Made by a program: the position numbers and the translations under genes | In this document: positions 15,301 through 24,895 of the stretch, piece after piece | How positions within the stretch are numbered: position 1 is the stretch's first letter | Layout of the letters: each line of letters starts with the position of its first letter | The notes under the pieces: model-generated | The model's database searches: none | Told to the model about the DNA's origin: nothing | The model's input: only the letters and a program-made list of their open reading frames with translations | From: Pegoplata infirma | Taxonomy: Eukaryota > Arthropoda > Insecta > Diptera > Anthomyiidae | DNA length: 64,000 nt | Assembly: GCA_963921195.1 (NCBI GenBank) | Contig: OY992537.1 | Span: 992,001 to 1,056,000 of the forward strand | Direction of reading: 5' to 3'

Positions 15301-18300
15301 GCGTGTTATTTGTGCCGATGAAGATCTTACGCAGAAATGGTTGCTCTTCGATGGTCCCATAGATGCAGTATGGATTGAAAACATGAACTCTGTCATGGAC
15401 GATAATAAGATCTTAACCTTAGTAAATAGTGAAAGAATCGCAATGCCGGCACAGGTGTCACTTCTATTTGAAGTAGGCGATTTAGCTGCTGCCTCTCCTG
15501 CTACCGTCTCACGCTGCGGTATGGTCTATAATGATTATCGAGATTGGGGTTGGCGTCCTTATGTGGAGTCGTGGTTGGCCAGACAAACCCCTCTCGAATA
15601 TACAAAACTAGTCAAGGAGTACTTCGATGAGTTCCTAGACAAAATTTTATCCTTTAAGCAGTCAAAATGCAAAGAAATAGTCAAGACTAACGAGCTAAAC
15701 ATTGTTATATCAATGTGTAATTTGTTGGAAGGCTTCGCTACCAAACAGAATGGAATAGTTAAGGGCAATGACGAAATGTTGGAAAATATAACTAAGTTAT
15801 GGTTTTTGTTCTGTTTGGTCTGGTCGGTGTGTGCCACGGTGGACGAAGCAGGTCGTAACAAAATAGATGCCTATATACGAGAATTGGATAGCAGTTTTCC
15901 CATTAAGGATACAATTTATGACTATTATGTTGATCCGCACCAAAAATGCTTTCTACCATGGGATAGCAAACTTTCGGATACATGGAAGTACGACGAAAAG
16001 TAAGTACAGATACCCGTCGTTGTAGATTACAGATACCTAAGAATTTCTCAATTTCAGGGCACCATTCTACAAAATAATTGTACCAACTGTAGATACAGTA
16101 AGGTATGAGTATATTGTTTCCAAATTACTACACGATTGCCATCCAGTTCTTTTGGTTGGTAATGTGGGTACGGGTAAGACGTCCACAGCTGCAGGTGTTA
16201 TGGAATCATGTGATAAGGAAAAACTTACCATGCTCTCGATTAACATATCCGCACAGGTATCTTTTTATTTTTTCAAACCCACTTCCGTGTTTAAATTAAC
16301 TTTCTGACTAAAATTCCACAGACAACCGCAGCTGGCTTACAAGAATCTATAGAAAATCGTACTGAGAAAAGAACAAAAACGCACTTCGTTCCAATCGGCG
16401 GTAAGAAAATGATTTGTTTTATGGACGACTTTAACATGCCCGCACAAGATGCTTACGGTTCTCAACCACCTCTGGAACTGATAAGGCAATGGATAGATTA
16501 TAAGTATTGGTTTAATCGCAAAAATCAGCAGAAAGTTTATGTTTTAAATGCATTGCTTTTGGCTGCAATGGGCTCTCCTGGTGGTGGACGACAAATTATC
16601 TCTTCGCGAACTATGAGCCGCTTCTATCTACTCAATATGACTTTTCCCAACGAAGCTGTAATCATGCGAATTTTTGGTACTATGATCAAGCAAAAGTTGG
16701 AAACATTTGCAAACGAGATTCAAGAACTATGGCATCCTATTACTTCAGCTTCCGTTCAAATATACAATGATGTGGTTAGCAATATGTTACCGACACCAAA
16801 TAAGTCTCACTACCTTTTCAATCTGAGAGATATATCGAAAGTATTCCAGGGTTTGCTTCGCAGCAATTCTGAAGTGCTGGTAAGGAAAAGTCAGTTCCTA
16901 CGTCTGTGGATTCACGAATGCTTTCGGGTATTTAGTGATCGCTTAGTTGACGATAATGATCAGGCGTGGTTCTTGAATAAGATCAACGATGTTTTGGGTA
17001 AATATATGGAAATAACTTTCCACAGCTTGTGTCCCAATAAAATTGTTCCCATTTTCGGCGAATTTATGAGCACACAAGGATTATACGAAGATTTGGCATT
17101 TGACAAGCTTCGTGTTTATGTAAACAGTCAAATAATTGAATATAACAACTTTCCTGGTATGGCGCGAATGAATTTAGTGTTTTTCAAAGAGGCCATTGAG
17201 CATCTGACTAGGATTGTGAGAGTGATCTCTCAACCTCGTGGTCATATGTTGAATATTGGGATTGGTGGTTCAGGTCGCCAGGTATTAGTTAAACTGGCTG
17301 CCTTTATTTTGGAAATGGGTGTGTTTCAGATAGAAGTTACCAAAAAATATAAGACGCAAGACTTTAAAGAGGATTTAAAAAAGCTGTATAAAGTTACGGG
17401 CATAAAGCAGAGAGCTACCGTTTTTATATTCAGCGGAGAACAAGTAGTGGACGATACGTTTTTAGAAATTATGAACAATATGTTGAGTACAGCTGAAATA
17501 AATCTCTTTAAATCTGATGAATTTGATGAGCTGACAAATGAATTAGAGCGGCCAGCTAAAAAAGCTGGCATACAACTTACAACTGAAGCTTTGTACAATT
17601 TCTTTATGCAAAATGTGCGAAATAATATGCATATTGTATTAGCCATTAGTCCTATTGGGGAAACTTTCAGGTCGTACATTCGACAATACCCGGCTCTCAT
17701 TAATAATACAACGTCCAACTGGTTTAGGATGTGGCCTCAAGAAGCACTTTTAGAAGTTGCTTCCAAATTCTTATCTGAGTTTAAAATCAACGTACCAGTG
17801 CCCGGCAAAGTTAGTGAAAAACACAGAGATAGTTTAGTCATGACCACCGAAAATACTTTGCAACGGGATGTTGCCTATGCATTCTCCATAATACACTCAA
17901 GTGTTACCGAAATTTCTGTAATGATGTGGCTGGAGGTTAAACGTCAAAATTACGTTACCTCCTTGAACTATCTTCAACTTGTGAGTGGCTTTAAAGATCT
18001 TCTCGAATTAAAAAGATTTGAAATATCTGCGAGCGCCAACAAGCTACGTAATGGTTTATCGAAAATTGCCGACACTCAGGAGAAAGTCAGTGTAATGACC
18101 GAAGAGTTGAAAGTCAGCTCTGAACAAGTAAAAGTATTGGCTGAGGAATGCCAAGATTTTATTGCTATCATTGAAACACAAAAATCGGAGGCCACTGAAC
18201 AAAAAGAGATAGTAGACGCTGAGGCTGTGATCATTGAGAAAGAGGAAATTGTATGCTTAGATTTGGCCGCAACTGCTAAAGCTGATTTGGTTGTGGTTTT

Positions 18301-21300
18301 ACCTATGGTAGACGCTGCTATTAAAGCATTGGACGCCTTGAACAAAAAGGATGTGGCTGAAGTGAAATCATATGGTAGGCCACCTATGAAAATCGAAAAA
18401 GTTATGGAGGCTGTACTTATTCTGCTGGGAAAAGAGCCCACTTGGGATAATGCCAAAAAGGTTTTAGGAGAATCCACATTCCTAAATGATTTGAAAAATT
18501 TCGATCGCGACCATGTTTCCGACAAAACTCTAAAGAGAATTGCTACATACACTAAGAACCCCGAATTGGAACCTGACAAAGTTGCTGTAGTGTCCGTGGC
18601 CTGTAAGTCCTTGATGCAGTGGATTATGGCAATTGAAAATTACGGCAAGGTTTACAGAATTGTTGCTCCCAAACAAGAAAAACTCGATAGTGCTATGCGC
18701 TCCTTAGCCGAAAAACAGAATATGTTGGCTGCTGCAAGAGCAAAACTAGAAGAACTAAATGTTAGCCTCGTTGATCTTTATCGTCAGCTAAATGAGAAAA
18801 CAGAACTTTTGAATGAGCTGAAATTGAAAGAAGAGAAATTGCGTAAGCAACTCGAACGGGCAATACTATTAGTAGAGTCGCTCTCGGGTGAAAGAGAACG
18901 CTGGATAGAAACAGTGGCTAAATTAGATGCACAATTTGAAAACTTACCGGGTGATTGTTTGATATCTACTGCTTTCATGTCTTATTTGGGCCCTTTCGAT
19001 ACCAAATATCGTGAAATTTTGTTACAGAAATGGTTCCTTGTAATAAAAGAGAAAATGATACCCGCCACAGACGATTTAAAAATATCTGAATTTCTTGCGG
19101 ATGCTGTAACAATGAGGGAATGGAATTTAAAAGGTCTACCAGCTGATGACTTCAGTACCGAAAATGGTGTGATTGTGACTAAGGGCAGTCGTTGGCCACT
19201 GATTATTGATCCACAGATGCAAGCCAATACTTGGATTAAAAACTTTGAGGAGAAAAACAATTTAGAAATTATTGATTTTGGTCAGGTAGACTTTTTAAAA
19301 ATCCTGGAATCGGCTCTACAAAATGGCAATCCAGTTCTGTTGCAAAATGTTGGAGAACATTTAGATCAAGCGATTAATCCAATTCTAAAAAAGAGTTTAA
19401 CTATCCAGGGGGGTCAGAGGCTTATCAAATTCAATGAGAAGATCATTACATTCAATGAAAATTTCCGTTTATACATCACCACCAAAATATCGAATCCTCA
19501 TTACCCACCCGAAATATCTTCAAAGACCACCATTGTAAATTTTGCACCAAAACAAAATGGGCTAATTGCTCAATTGTTGGGTACTATAGTACGTAAAGAG
19601 AAACCGGCTTTGGAAGAACAAAAAGACGAATTAGTCATGACAATAGCGCGAAATAAAAGAACTTTGATAGAGCTGGATAACGAAATTTTGAAATTGTTAA
19701 ATGAAAGTAGAGGCTCCCTGTTGGAAGATGACGAACTGTTTGCTACTTTGCAAAAGTCACGACAGACATCTACTTTAGTAAAGGAGTCTCTGAGCACTGC
19801 CGAAGTAACGGAAATCGAAATTGATGCAGCCCGGCAAGAGTATCAGCCAGCAGCAGAACGGGCGTCTATTCTCTTCTTTGTTTTGATGGATATGTCTAAA
19901 ATCGATCCAATGTACGTTTTCTCTCTGGCAGCTTACATTTTACTCTTTACTCAATCCATAGAGCGAAGCCCAAGACATCAAACTGTCTCTGAACGTATTA
20001 TGAACATCAACGATTTTCACACCTATTCAGTGTATAAATATACATGTCGCGGTCTATTCGAAAAGCACAAATTAGTTTTTTCGATACATATGACTGCACA
20101 GTTACTTGCGAATGCTGGCAAATTGATAGATGGAGAATATAGTTTTATTCTAAAGGGCGGTATTGTGCTAGACAAACAAGAACAAGCTCCAAATCCCGCA
20201 CAATGTAAGTTATGACCATCACCATTATTACTATGACTATAATAGAATATTTTTAATTTCTCTGTAGATTGGATTAACGAGCAGGCATGGGATAATATAA
20301 CTGAGTTAGATAAGGTAGCTGGCTTCCATGGTATTATAGATTCATTTGAACAAAATGCAAAAGCTTGGCAGGGTATGTTTTGTATGAAAACTACTCAATT
20401 GAATATGCTAAATAAAATTTATTGTAGCTTGGTATGCGTCCACAACGCCTGAAGTGGAAGACTTGGTGGGTGAATGGAATGATAAACTGACAGACTTTCA
20501 AAAGATTTGTGTTGTGAGATGCCTTAGAGTAGATCGTATTCAATTTTGCCTTACACAATTTATTATAAACTCGTTAGGCCCCCGTTATGTAGAACCCCCT
20601 GTGTTGGATATAAAAGAGGCATACGAAGAGTCCTTGCCACAGACTCCATTGATCTTTGTTTTATCACCAGGAGTAGATCCCACACAGGCTTTGCTGGCCC
20701 TTGCCGATCAAGTGAACATGTCATCACGCATGTTTTCACTTAGTTTGGGACAGGGACAAGCACCAGTGGCCACCAAATTGATTATGGATGGAGTGCGCGA
20801 TGGAAATTGGGTATTTCTGGCCAATTGCCATCTGTCTTTAAGTTGGATGCCAACTTTAGACAAAATTATAGTAAGCATGCAATCAATGAAATTGCACAAA
20901 CGATTCCGTCTCTGGCTAAGCTCTAGTCCCCATCAAGATTTTCCTATATCCATATTGCAAACAAGTATAAAAATGACTACAGAGCCACCAAGAGGCATCA
21001 AGGCCAATATGAAGCGACTGTACAATAATGTCAATGAGGAAAATTTCAATTTGGCCAACGATCCGGGAAAATATAAAAAGCTCTTGTTTTCCCTATGTTT
21101 TTTTCATACCATATTATTGGAACGCAAAAAATTTTTACAGCTGGGCTGGAATGTCGTCTATAGTTTCAATGATTCTGATTTTGAAGTTTCAGAGGTACTT
21201 TTGCTTTTATACCTCAACGAATACGAAGAAACGCCTTGGGGGGCATTAAAATATCTAATAGCAGGTGTTAATTACGGTGGCCATGTTACGGATGATTGGG

Positions 21301-22525
21301 ATCGTCGATTGCTAACCACATACATCGATCAATACTATTGTGATGATGTTTTGAGAACACCGAAATACAGGTAAGTTATTAATTCGTTTCGTTGTAAATA
21401 TCACTAATGCATACTGCCATAGGTTGTCCTCTTTAGATAATTACGTTATTCCCCCTGACAGTGATCTTCAGTCATATTTTGATCAGATTCAACAACTCCC
21501 AAACTTCGATAAACCGGAAGCATTTGGCCAGCATCAGAATGCAGATATTGCTTCACTTATAGGAGAAACTCGCCTACTCTTTGAGACTCTAATTTCTATG
21601 CAAGTTCACACTTCGGCTTCAGTAGGCGAAAGCAAAGAGAGCAATGTTCTGAGTTTAGCTTATGATATTGCGGAGATTACACCAGAAGAATTGAACTATA
21701 TGCAAACGGCCAAACTTATTGGTTTAAAACGTTCTCCCCTAGAAGTAGTATTACTACAAGAAATGGAACGCTACAATGTGCTTTTGAGAAACATGAAAGT
21801 ACATTTGAGAGATCTTCAAAGAGGTATTAAGGGATTAGTGATAATGAGTTCCGATTTAGAAGACATCTATCTAGCTGTCTATGAAGGACGTGTTCCGCAG
21901 ATATGGTTGAAATGTAAGATATTTTCAAAATGAACTTTACTTGTGATTGTGAAAACTATTATTGTTATTTAATTTAGCTTATCAATCTGAAAAACCCCTG
22001 GCTTCTTGGTGTCGAGATTTGGTGTTACGTGTTGAACATTTTGCCTCATGGGCTAAGACTCTAAAACCTCCCACTCTGTTTTGGTTGGCAGCCTTCACTT
22101 TTCCTACAGGTTTTTTAACCGCTGTCTTGCAAACTTCAGCCAGAGCCACTCGTATCCCGATAGATGAATTGGGTTGGGAATTTTTTGTTTTCGTGGAAGA
22201 AGATTTAGCTGCCGCTCGCATTGTTCGTGAAGGCGGTGGGGTGTATGTTAGAGGCTTATTTTTAGAGGGTTCTGGTTGGTTGCGTAAAGGCCAATGTCTG
22301 ACAGAACCCTTACCCATGGAACTTGTATCCTCAATGCCAGTAATACACTTTAAACCGGTGGAAAGGTTGAAAAAGAAAACGAAGGGAATTTATTCATGCC
22401 CCTCATATTATTATCCTCAAAGAGCTATGTCATATGTTATTGCTGTTGATTTAAAATCGGGCATAGAAAATGCTGATTATTGGATTAAACGCGGCACTGC
22501 CTTATTGCTGAGTTTAAGTAATTGA
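1..22525 (+). CDS. kl-2: Axonemal dynein heavy chain, inner-arm I1 beta (DNAH2/kl-2 type), 5'-truncated by window
   Basis: Twelve exons (listed separately) join without a frameshift into 13,041 nt, giving 4,346 residues and a TGA stop; the family is about 4,400-4,500 residues long, so only the extreme N terminus is missing. Order along the chain: tail (residues 1 to about 1,250), linker, AAA1 Walker A GPAGTGKT at about 1711 and Walker B CFDEFNR, AAA2 at about 1992, AAA3 GNVGTGKT at 2325, AAA4 GIGGSGRQ at 2670, stalk coiled coils with the microtubule-binding tip at about 2930-3215, AAA5, AAA6 and the C-terminal domain. It is an ATP-driven motor of the axonemal inner arm in motile or sensory cilia and sperm flagella. 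The C-terminal patterns YSCPSYYYP and WIKRGTALL point to the DNAH2 branch; this subfamily call rests on family knowledge. A polyadenylation signal AATAAA lies at 22681. Large introns hold transposons, the small ones are 50-80 bp. Confidence 0.93.
1404..1610. mobile_element. Short element with 17-18 bp terminal inverted repeat
   Basis: The left end CAGGCACACAAAAAAAA is the reverse complement of the right end TTTTTTTTGTGTGCCTG. The 207 bp between includes a GC-richer patch (about 1464-1490) unlike its surroundings. I could not fix a target-site duplication. It abuts a CACAGAAAAAAA end at 1611, probably a second element. Confidence 0.6.
1611..2145. repeat. Array of TTGAGTAAATTTTTAAT motifs in both orientations
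   Basis: Starts with CACAGAAAAAAA, the same kind of end as the TA-flanked elements at 10640 and 52674. The interior repeats GAGTAAATTTTTAAT and its reverse complement many times (for example 1637, 1707, 1752, 2067). The right end is not clear. Confidence 0.5.
2785..3535. repeat. Motif-rich inverted-repeat element in kl-2 intron 1
   Basis: The two ends are roughly reverse complements: a TTTCTGTAACTCTCG-like left end and a CTTTAATTACAGAAACGGG right end, both next to GAAACAAA/TTTGTTTC and GATGCGAAAACTTCTC motifs. Related motifs recur at about 7500-7610 in intron 3. Probably a decayed non-autonomous element; its boundaries are approximate. Confidence 0.4.
3690..5539 (+). CDS. kl-2: kl-2 exon, dynein tail
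   Basis: Follows a TTTTTATTTTTAG acceptor and continues the previous exon's frame (EVLHGINTQLD...). It covers residues 111-727 of the visible protein, the tail region that carries dimerisation and intermediate-chain contacts in this family. It ends in phase 0 at a GTAAGA donor (5540). No low-complexity sequence is seen. Confidence 0.92.
5678..6339. mobile_element. Inverted-repeat element (ATAT-flanked), copy 1
   Basis: Ends are inverted over about 30 bp (CGAGGGCCTATATTC at the left; GAATATAGGCCCTCG at the right) and followed inward by GATAGAGGGTTTT motifs. ATAT flanks both sides (5674-5677, 6340-6343); because ATAT is its own reverse complement it may be a duplication or part of the repeat. 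It lies in kl-2 intron 2 (5540-6425). A related, longer copy is at 49808-50733. Confidence 0.7.
6426..7107 (+). CDS. kl-2: kl-2 exon, dynein tail
   Basis: Preceded by TTCACAG; starts in frame at MALEWYGYI (residue 728) and runs to residue 954. It ends in phase 1 at a GTAAGT donor (7108). The frame stays open past both splice sites for a few codons, so the boundaries rest on splice consensus and phase agreement with neighbours. Confidence 0.88.
8390..8518. mobile_element. 129-bp inverted-repeat element with TTA duplication
   Basis: Ends CCCCCAGTTTCTGTAATACG and CGTATTACAAAAACTGGGGG are inverted over about 35 bp. TTA is found on both sides (8387-8389, 8519-8521). Size, near-complete hairpin and TWA duplication fit PIF/Harbinger-type miniature elements. 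Confidence 0.75.
8577..8775. repeat. Inverted repeat, arms about 58 bp
   Basis: The left arm begins ACTTTTCAAGTCTTGAAAAA and the right arm ends TTTTTCAAGACTTGAAAAGT; both continue inward through CGTTAGGTTT and TTTGTTTCATATT in inverted order. No clear duplication flanks it. Likely a miniature transposon. Confidence 0.6.
8815..10139. mobile_element. 1.3 kb foldback hAT-type element in kl-2 intron 3
   Basis: An exact 8-bp duplication ATGAGCAC flanks it (8807-8814, 10140-10147). Ends TAGAGGTGTCC and GGACACCTTTA are inverted. Almost the whole element is an imperfect palindrome with arms of roughly 600 bp: for example CATGCCCCAGACCATTG at about 9130 mirrors CAATGGTCTGGGGCATG at about 9805, and GTAGTGATAAAATTTCCGCG at about 9296 mirrors the same words near 9640. 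The centre is near 9475. No transposase remnant is seen. Confidence 0.85.
10225..10440. repeat. GAACGAATCATT / CGTTCA repeat cluster
   Basis: TTTCGTTCAACNGTTYGTGAACGAATCATT-like words recur at about 10291 and 10375, and CGTTCAA and GTTCATT words fill the rest. Looks like a truncated motif-array element; ends not found. Confidence 0.45.
10640..11192. mobile_element. TA-flanked element with CACTCAGAAAATT ends
   Basis: CACTCAGAAAATT at the left and AATTTTTTGAGTG at the right are inverted, flanked by TA (10638-10639, 11193-11194). The interior is a dense mix of GTAGTTAGTTGTT and AACTACAAAGTCAGTTG words in both orientations around a T/A-rich core. TA duplication suggests a Tc1/mariner-type miniature element. 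Confidence 0.7.
11496..11880 (+). CDS. kl-2: kl-2 exon, dynein tail
   Basis: Acceptor AATTTAG; GT completes the split Ser codon, then VYRYVKRNEKRLAIVP. Covers residues 955-1082. It ends before GTAACT (11881) in phase 2, and the split Thr codon is completed by C at 11959. The following intron is only 78 bp, with a pyrimidine-rich tract before CCAG. Confidence 0.88.
11959..12402 (+). CDS. kl-2: kl-2 exon, tail-to-linker region
   Basis: Starts after CTTTCCAG and continues NPKIALKYLRIIGDRV. Covers residues 1083-1230 and ends in phase 2 at GTAAGT (12403). KACMRKRHW-type text near its end (NACMRKRHWDRVRDV here) is the conserved block just before the linker in heavy chains. Confidence 0.9.
12456..12590. 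mobile_element. 135-bp TA-flanked element in kl-2 intron 5
   Basis: CACCAAAAAAATG at the left and TTTTTTTTTGGGTG at the right are inverted and flanked by TA (12454-12455, 12591-12592). Similar in design to 10640-11192 but much shorter. Intron 5 spans 12403-12819. Confidence 0.65.
12820..15999 (+). CDS. kl-2: kl-2 exon: linker, AAA1 and AAA2
   Basis: Residues 1231-2290. AAA1, the main ATPase site, is intact: [21 protein letters not shown] leads into GPAGTGKTETVKDL (about 1711), followed by the Walker B core CFDEFNR (about 1761). AAA2 has a degenerate P-loop GDTNTAKS (about 1992), whereas its Walker B-side block FDGPIDAVWIENMNSVMDDN is well kept. It ends in phase 2 at GTAAGT (16000). The next intron is 58 bp. 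Confidence 0.96.
16058..16256 (+). CDS. kl-2: kl-2 exon: start of AAA3
   Basis: Short exon between TTTCAG and GTATCT. Carries APFYKIIVPTVDTVRYEY and the AAA3 Walker A GNVGTGKTS (about residue 2325), a regulatory nucleotide site in dyneins. Ends in phase 0 after SINISAQ. Confidence 0.92.
16322..20204 (+). CDS. kl-2: kl-2 exon: AAA3, AAA4, stalk, AAA5
   Basis: The largest exon, residues 2358-3651. It begins TTAAGLQESIENRTEKRTK and includes the AAA3 Walker B FMDDFNMP, AAA4 with GIGGSGRQ (2670), the antiparallel stalk coiled coil and microtubule-binding tip (about 2930-3215; KSYGRPP in the ascending side, NFDRDHVSDKTLKRI at the tip), AAA5 (STENGVIVTKGSRWPLIIDP) and the start of AAA6. It ends in phase 1 at GTAAGT (20205). 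Confidence 0.96.
20268..20372 (+). CDS. kl-2: kl-2 exon, AAA6 entry
   Basis: A 105-bp exon encoding WINEQAWDNITELDKVAGF and more, bounded by TCTGTAG and GGTATGT. Phase 1 on both sides. The order WDNITELD then F-G-S-F matches the family in this position. Confidence 0.9.
20428..21370 (+). CDS. kl-2: kl-2 exon, AAA6 and C-terminal region
   Basis: Acceptor TTGTAG at 20427; residues 3687-4000. Contains FVLSPGVDPTQALLALAD, SLGQGQAP, NCHLSLSWMP, ILQTSIKMTTEPPRGIKAN and GWNVVYSFNDSDFEVS, all AAA6/C-terminal blocks of axonemal heavy chains. Ends in phase 2 at GTAAGT (21371). Confidence 0.95.
21423..21913 (+). CDS. kl-2: kl-2 exon, C-terminal domain
   Basis: Residues 4001-4164, starting LSSLDNYVIPPDSDLQSY after a CATAG acceptor. 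PEAFGQHQNADIAS and the V-L-L-Q-E-M-E-R-YN block are typical of the C-terminal region. Phase 1 end at GTAAGA (21914). Confidence 0.94.
21978..22525 (+). CDS. kl-2: kl-2 terminal exon
   Basis: Residues 4165-4346 and a TGA stop (22523-22525). Contains FWLAAFTFPTGFLTAVLQ, a V-Y-V-R-G-L-F-L-E-G strand and the final block WIKRGTALLLSLSN. YSCPSYYYP, rather than the CPVYKT of the DNAH1/3/7 branch, is the main reason for assigning it to DNAH2/kl-2. Confidence 0.95.
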
Positions 22526-22680
22526 ATTATACTTGTGCCTATATTTTGTAAAATGCAACGAGCCGCATTATAAAAATTTCAACACAATTTATTGTTGTAA
22601 CAAAAGCAATTTACACAGGAATTTTGACTTTGCGGCATATTGTATTTTACATACTAAGGTGGTTAATATTTGTGTGTTAC

Positions 22681-22686
22681 AATAAA
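22681..22686 (+). terminator. Polyadenylation signal of kl-2
   Basis: AATAAA 156 nt after the stop codon, the first canonical signal on the plus strand downstream of the gene. Confidence 0.6.
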
Positions 22687-23149
22687 TTTTAATTTATAAA
22701 AAAGGACATCAGATGTACTGAAATCTTTTGCTAAAACGCTGCTCTCCACTAGGGTGGAACGAAAAATTATTTTGGTCTAAAAATTCTGTATTTAAAATTT
22801 TAGCCAAATCAGACTATTTTAACCCGTACCGCAGGTAGGTTTAAGTTGGGCTTTAAAATTAAAATCGATTTTTATTTATTTTTTTTTTCATAGAGAATTC
22901 AATACTAAAAGTTTTACTAATGTTTTAGTCCAAAATTATCTAGTGCAGGAGTTGGTAGTCAATACTAAAATTTGTTGCTTATACTTTGAGGATACTAAAA
23001 AGCTACTGTACTAATGGTAATTAGTAACTTATTAATAGATTTGGGTACAAAATCACTTAGTAACACTTTTACTGTAGAATTATTTTAAGTTCTCAAGAAC
23101 TGTTCCGATTCCTTTAAAATGGGTTATTGAATAAAATACACGTTTACCT

Positions 23150-23265
23150 GCCAAATTTCGAAAAGATATTTGTATTGGGGCTAGGCCAAAACATGAACCG
23201 ATTGTTTCCAATTTCAATAGGCTTCACCCTTCCGCCAAACGAAGAGTAAGTTTCAAATTTCAGGG
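23150..23265 (-). repeat. Dispersed repeat fragment, related to 59450-59510
   Basis: On the minus strand this reads AAGCCTATTGAAATTGGAAA, then ATCGGTTCATGTTT and GCCTAGCCCCAATAC, matching 59450-59510 on the plus strand almost base for base. Around it, 22700-23570 is AT-rich intergenic DNA with nothing else recognised. Confidence 0.6.
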
Positions 23266-24286
23266 AAAAAAGTATTTTTAACTAAAAATCAGACGAAAAC
23301 CTTAAAAAAATAAATTCGTTTCAATATTTCAAAACATTCGTAAAAAATGCATTCAGCAGAGTCAACTAATCAAAAGGCTAATCATAGACCGGTTCGAAAA
23401 AAAGTTCCCTTTTTCGCGCTTAATTTTAAAGCTTACCACGAAAAACTTCCACAGCCAAAATATTAGATTTTTAAGTCGCGTTTTGGTAACGCCGAAATCG
23501 TTATTTGTTTATAGCTTTGTCATTTGAAATCTGACGTTATAAGAAAGATATGAATGGAAAGTCCTCAGCGTACGCAGAAAAAAAAACATGGTTGCGGTGA
23601 TCATGATTTAAGAGCGTCATATTACGATTGAGAATATGATTGTAACAACAATGTTAATATGGTTGAAGCCAACAAGGAATGTTAATCATTATATGATTTC
23701 GGCAATAATGGCCTAAATGTTACATAATTATGACAATATGATTCCAGTTTAATATTTTTTTTTTGGAAATTGAGAAAATATATTATTGCTGTGTTTTTCA
23801 ATAAGTGGATTTATTTTCGAAATAATATTATTTAGTTTAAAATAAATAAATTAAAATGTCACAACAAATTTGGAATATTTTTTTTCATAATCTACGATAA
23901 ATAAGCAATTATTATCCGAAAAAATAATAAAAAAATCTGGAAAATTAAAAAAGTTATAGATAAATCAAAATAAATCCAACTAAATTTTAGGATTTAATAA
24001 ATCCGTTTTGGATTAATTTTGTTTTATTTATAACTTTTTTCATTTTCCAAATTTGTTCATTATTTTTTCGGATTATAATTGCAAGTTTATTGTAGATTAC
24101 GGAAAAAAATATTCCAAATTTGTTTTAGTATGTTAAAATATTTTTTTTAAGCAAAATAAGATAAATCAGAAAATAAATCCACTTATTGAAAAACACAGCA
24201 TATGTTTTAATACCACACGTTTGTAGAAATTCTTCATTACTTTTTTTTGATAAAGTTCACACAAATAATTTATTTTTTGTTTTTAA

Positions 24287-24406
24287 TGCTGGATTACTCA
24301 ATGCTGTGTTATAAAATAACTTTCCGTTAAATTTAACTTTTTCATACAAATTTTGACATAAGGCTCCGTTAAATCGGCAGCTAACTTTTCTTTGAGTAAT
24401 CCGCCC
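24287..24406 (-). mobile_element. 120-bp TAA-flanked miniature element, copy 1
   Basis: GGATTACTCAA and TTGAGTAATCC are inverted near the ends; TAA flanks it (24284-24286, 24407-24409). The same sequence in the opposite direction is at 36200-36326, which confirms a mobile unit. Confidence 0.8.
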
Positions 24407-24709
24407 TAAATGTTGTTTTTTATAAATATGAAACCATTTTTTTTAATTTTGGTTCAATTTTGTGGCAAACTGCATTTTACATCAATAATGTGCAAAAAAC
24501 TTTGGCATTTTTCTAAAATAATTTCATGAACGATAACATTTTTGTCAGCTAACATTGAATGATTGTATAAACCATTAAGTTATTGACAAAATCATAACAC
24601 ATTTGCTGCAATCATAACATATTTGTTACAAAATTAGAATTATTGTCGGCAATTATAACACATTTAGTAAACAAAACATGCACAAAAACACTTTAATATT
24701 TTTGATTTA

Positions 24710-24884
24710 GCGTCCAACCTGAATCAAATTGCGTCGCGTAAGGCGTAACGCCCAATAATTTTTCGTTTCTAATATTTAAATGTGACGTACCTAAATCAAA
24801 CGGACGTAAAAATTTAAAATTTGATTTGTTTGTTTTTGTTTTTTTTTACGTCTTGCGCGACGCAATTTGATTCAGGTTCGACCC
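24710..24884. mobile_element. 175-bp TTA-flanked miniature element
   Basis: The inverted ends share CCTGAATCAAATTGCGTCGC (left) with its reverse complement at the right. TTA duplication at 24707-24709 and 24885-24887. PIF/Harbinger-like by duplication type. It lies 11 bp upstream of the next hAT-type insertion. Confidence 0.8.
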
Positions 24885-24895
24885 TTAAATGGAAA

